From assembly GCA_030667205.1 (NCBI GenBank), contig DAOUWH010000080.1:1-6919 (forward strand): DNA of 6,919 bases, given 5' to 3'. Numbering within the stretch: the stretch's first letter is position 1; each line of letters begins with the position of its first letter. This DNA is from Nitrospirota bacterium. Its GTDB lineage: Bacteria; Nitrospirota; Thermodesulfovibrionia; Thermodesulfovibrionales; JdFR-86. Below the pieces are notes generated by a model. That model searched no databases. It saw only the letters and a program-made list of their open reading frames with translations, and was not told where the DNA came from. This document shows, piece by piece, positions 5,546-6,919 of this stretch. The translations under genes were made by a program, and so were the position numbers.

Positions 5546-6025
5546 ATGAAACCGGAAAGCAAAAATTCCCCCGGCGCCGACCGCCACCTCCTTATCGCGG
5601 TGGACGACTCCGAAAACGCAAAACGCGCCGTCCTTTATGTCGCGGACTTCGTGGGAGGGGTCCCGGGGTTCCGCGCCACGGTGCTCAGCGTCATACCCGA
5701 GCCCCCGGCGGACTATTTCAGCACCGACGAGGAGCGCGGCGCGTGGCTCAAGGAGCACGAGGCCGGGGCCGCCGAGATTCTCGAGCGATACCGCCAGGTG
5801 CTCGTCCAGTCGGGGTTCCCCGAAGACAGGGTGGACACCGTCGTTGACGTCAGGGACTGCCCGTCCGTTGCCGACTGCATCCTCGATGTGCAGAGGCGGC
5901 TTCAGTGCTGCACGGTCATCATCGGCAGGCGCGGCATATCGAAGAAAGAGGAATTCCTCTTCGGAAGCACCTCAAGCAATGTGCTTCATTCCGGGAAGAA
6001 CTGCGCAGTGTGGGTGATAGAGTAG
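5546..6025 (+). CDS. UspA-family universal stress protein
   Basis: A 159-residue single-domain protein, normal for the family (PF00582). The N-terminal strand HLLIAVDDSENAKRAV carries the nucleotide-contacting Asp20. The C-terminal part, TVIIGRRGISKKEEFLFGSTS, fits the ATP-binding pattern G-x2-G-x9-G-S/T exactly (Gly127, Gly130, Gly140, Ser141), so this is probably an ATP-binding type rather than the non-binding UspA type. NVLHSGKNCAVWVIE is the usual final strand region. Five cysteines (105, 111, 121, 122, 153), two of them adjacent, are many for a cytoplasmic protein of this size. The gene follows the kinase-like gene by 21 bases with a strong Shine-Dalgarno sequence and probably belongs to the same transcript. 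Family membership is certain; the specific stress role is unknown. Confidence 0.92.
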   Translation: MKPESKNSPGADRHLLIAVDDSENAKRAVLYVADFVGGVPGFRATVLSVIPEPPADYFSTDEERGAWLKEHEAGAAEILERYRQVLVQSGFPEDRVDTVVDVRDCPSVADCILDVQRRLQCCTVIIGRRGISKKEEFLFGSTSSNVLHSGKNCAVWVIE

Positions 6026-6157
6026 CGGAAAATTTTTTAAGGGGCTATGCCTCGGGCGAGTTTAAAACCCCGCAGTGCCCGCCCTCTAAAATAGAACTGT
6101 CCCCGTTTCTTGCTTTATCGCAGCAGCCTACGGGCTTATCTGAAACAAAGCAGTTGC
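6026..6157. other. Convergent intergenic region without a clear terminator
   Basis: The 132 bases between the stress protein gene and the oppositely oriented lipoprotein gene hold no gene. A bidirectional terminator would be expected, but only weak pairings are seen: CTCG-GG-CGAG at about 6051-6060 and AGCC-TACG-GGCT at about 6125-6136, neither followed by a proper T-run. TAGAACTGTCCCCGTTTCT at 6092-6110 resembles a sequence often left between genes in environmental genomes, perhaps a mobile-element remnant. Confidence 0.4.
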
Positions 6158-6853
6158 CTACTCTGTCTCTTCTTGTACTTTCTTTTCTATTACGACTTCT
6201 GCTGCCCTGTCCGTATCGAAATCCGGGTGGTATTTGCCATAGGGTATTGAAACGAGTGCTATACTGTTTGCCTGTTTGGCCAGAGGAACATAATCCGTAG
6301 CTGCGGTTTTTACTGCAGTGATGGCGATTTTTATGAGCAATCCTGCAAGACCACCGGCACCGCCTGAGCCCCCGGAGGTATCAACAATAATCGTGCCATC
6401 GTATTTCCACAAGTCCTCACCCGTAGTTGTAGACCTTAGCAGGAATTCCACAGAAACCTTGACATGACCGCCCACTACGTAATAAGCCGTATCCCAATTC
6501 AGTATCTTGATGTAAAGGACGCTATCGGCGCCAAAATACTCCCGGAATTTTTGCGGCGGCGTGTTCAAGAGCAGTTCCGTATCGTATATCCCCTCAGCTT
6601 TCATTATCTCGTAAGTCACCTCGAGAGGAAAGACATAATACCCGCCGTATGACAGCGGCTCCGCAATGGTAGTAGCGTAGTATTCCTTCGCGTCGGCGGC
6701 GGTGGTTTCGTTCATCGGAGGAAGCACCAGCACCGAAATTGGTCGCTCTGCGTACATCTTGGGAAACGCCTCTTCTTTTGTTATCATCTTCGGCCCGCAG
6801 GCGCTGAGCGAAAACCCTAATGCAACCAATAAGACCAGGCTTGATTTCCTCAT
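6158..6853 (-). CDS. DUF799 / GNA1162-family lipoprotein
   Basis: A 231-residue lipoprotein. The signal peptide has Arg2-Lys3, a hydrophobic core and the lipobox LSAC with Cys19; Gly follows the Cys, so there is no Asp retention signal and outer-membrane placement is expected. The mature part matches the GNA1162 family (PF05643): RPISVLVLPPMNETTAADAKEY (37-58), AEPLSYGGYYVFPLEV (64-79), FGADSVLYIKILNWDTAYYVV (107-127) and a TTTGEDLWKYDG strand (142-153). A glycine-rich stretch, SGGSGGAGGLAGLL (160-173), precedes an amphipathic segment. The structure of the Neisseria protein resembles TolB-type N-terminal domains; the function is unknown. The family is usually encoded with CsgG-like and DUF4810 lipoproteins, suggesting a shared envelope complex, and the coding end upstream fits this. 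GAGGGG lies eight bases before the ATG. G+C is roughly 50% in hand-counted lines, lower than in the two-component genes. Confidence 0.85.
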   Translation of the reverse strand: MRKSSLVLLVALGFSLSACGPKMITKEEAFPKMYAERPISVLVLPPMNETTAADAKEYYATTIAEPLSYGGYYVFPLEVTYEIMKAEGIYDTELLLNTPPQKFREYFGADSVLYIKILNWDTAYYVVGGHVKVSVEFLLRSTTTGEDLWKYDGTIIVDTSGGSGGAGGLAGLLIKIAITAVKTAATDYVPLAKQANSIALVSIPYGKYHPDFDTDRAAEVVIEKKVQEETE

Positions 6854-6867
6854 CGGCTCTTCCCCTC

Positions 6868-6919
6868 TTATCTTTCGTTGTTCACAGATTTAATCAATCG
6901 CTCCATCAGGACAGCAGAC
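6868..6919 (-). CDS. C-terminal end of an upstream gene, possibly a DUF4810 lipoprotein (partial)
   Basis: Only the last 16 codons and the TAA stop (6868-6870) are in the window, reading SAVLMERLIKSVNNER. The stop lies 14 bases before the DUF799 start codon, and the Shine-Dalgarno of that gene begins right next to it, as in an operon. From memory, DUF4810 proteins, the usual neighbours of DUF799, end with a pattern like PES-x3-M-x2-L, which this resembles. Of the three frames, one stops within a few codons (TGA), one reads nine codons to a TAA at 6890-6892, and this one reads longest and ends at the operon-like position. With so few residues the identity is tentative. Confidence 0.5.
   Translation of the reverse strand, partial: SAVLMERLIKSVNNER

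Noticed and set aside
1..6919. CRISPR array, tRNA, rRNA, complete insertion sequence
   Set aside because: No regularly spaced repeats, no tRNA-like cloverleaf or rRNA sequence, and no transposase-like reading frame was seen on either strand.

Overview
The window comes from a GC-rich bacterium; hand-counted lines of the two-component region are around 60% G+C. AGG (Arg) and ATA (Ile) codons are used heavily. The gene content is type IV pilus minor pilins, a sensor kinase with a probable periplasmic haem-c site, and a GNA1162/DUF799 lipoprotein. Together these point to an environmental Gram-negative of the Desulfobacterota ('Deltaproteobacteria') or Nitrospirota type. The lineage is an inference; no taxonomic marker is present.

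Left part (1-2232, minus strand): a tightly packed minor-pilin operon read right to left, fimT/gspH-like, pilV-like, then pilW-like, with the last gene running off the left edge. Each protein has a class III prepilin cleavage site (Gly before a hydrophobic helix with Glu at +5). The genes overlap by 1 and 14 bases.

Middle (2233-2491): a 259-base divergent intergenic region with a perfect 14-bp palindrome, a longer nested dyad around a second palindrome, and an AT-rich stretch. Going right (2492-4452, plus strand) is a two-gene two-component system: a membrane histidine kinase whose periplasmic domain carries C-x4-C-H, overlapping by one base a stand-alone receiver-domain response regulator. 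Its position opposite the pilin operon suggests, but does not prove, a link between a redox or ligand signal and pili.

Right of this (4523-6025, plus strand) is a pair: a divergent protein-kinase-fold protein with altered catalytic-loop residues, and a UspA-family universal stress protein with an intact ATP-binding motif. After a 132-base gap, a convergent operon enters from the right edge: the last codons of an upstream gene (possibly DUF4810), then a DUF799/GNA1162 outer-membrane lipoprotein.

A recurring pattern: the three genes that begin transcription units inside the window (fimT, the histidine kinase, the kinase-like gene) lack a Shine-Dalgarno sequence and have a -10-like hexamer 5-6 bases before a possible start codon. 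Most operon-internal genes have clear Shine-Dalgarno sequences. This suggests leaderless transcripts. The most notable single observations are the C-x4-C-H sensor domain, this start-site pattern, the nested dyad between the divergent genes, and the non-canonical kinase beside a universal stress protein.
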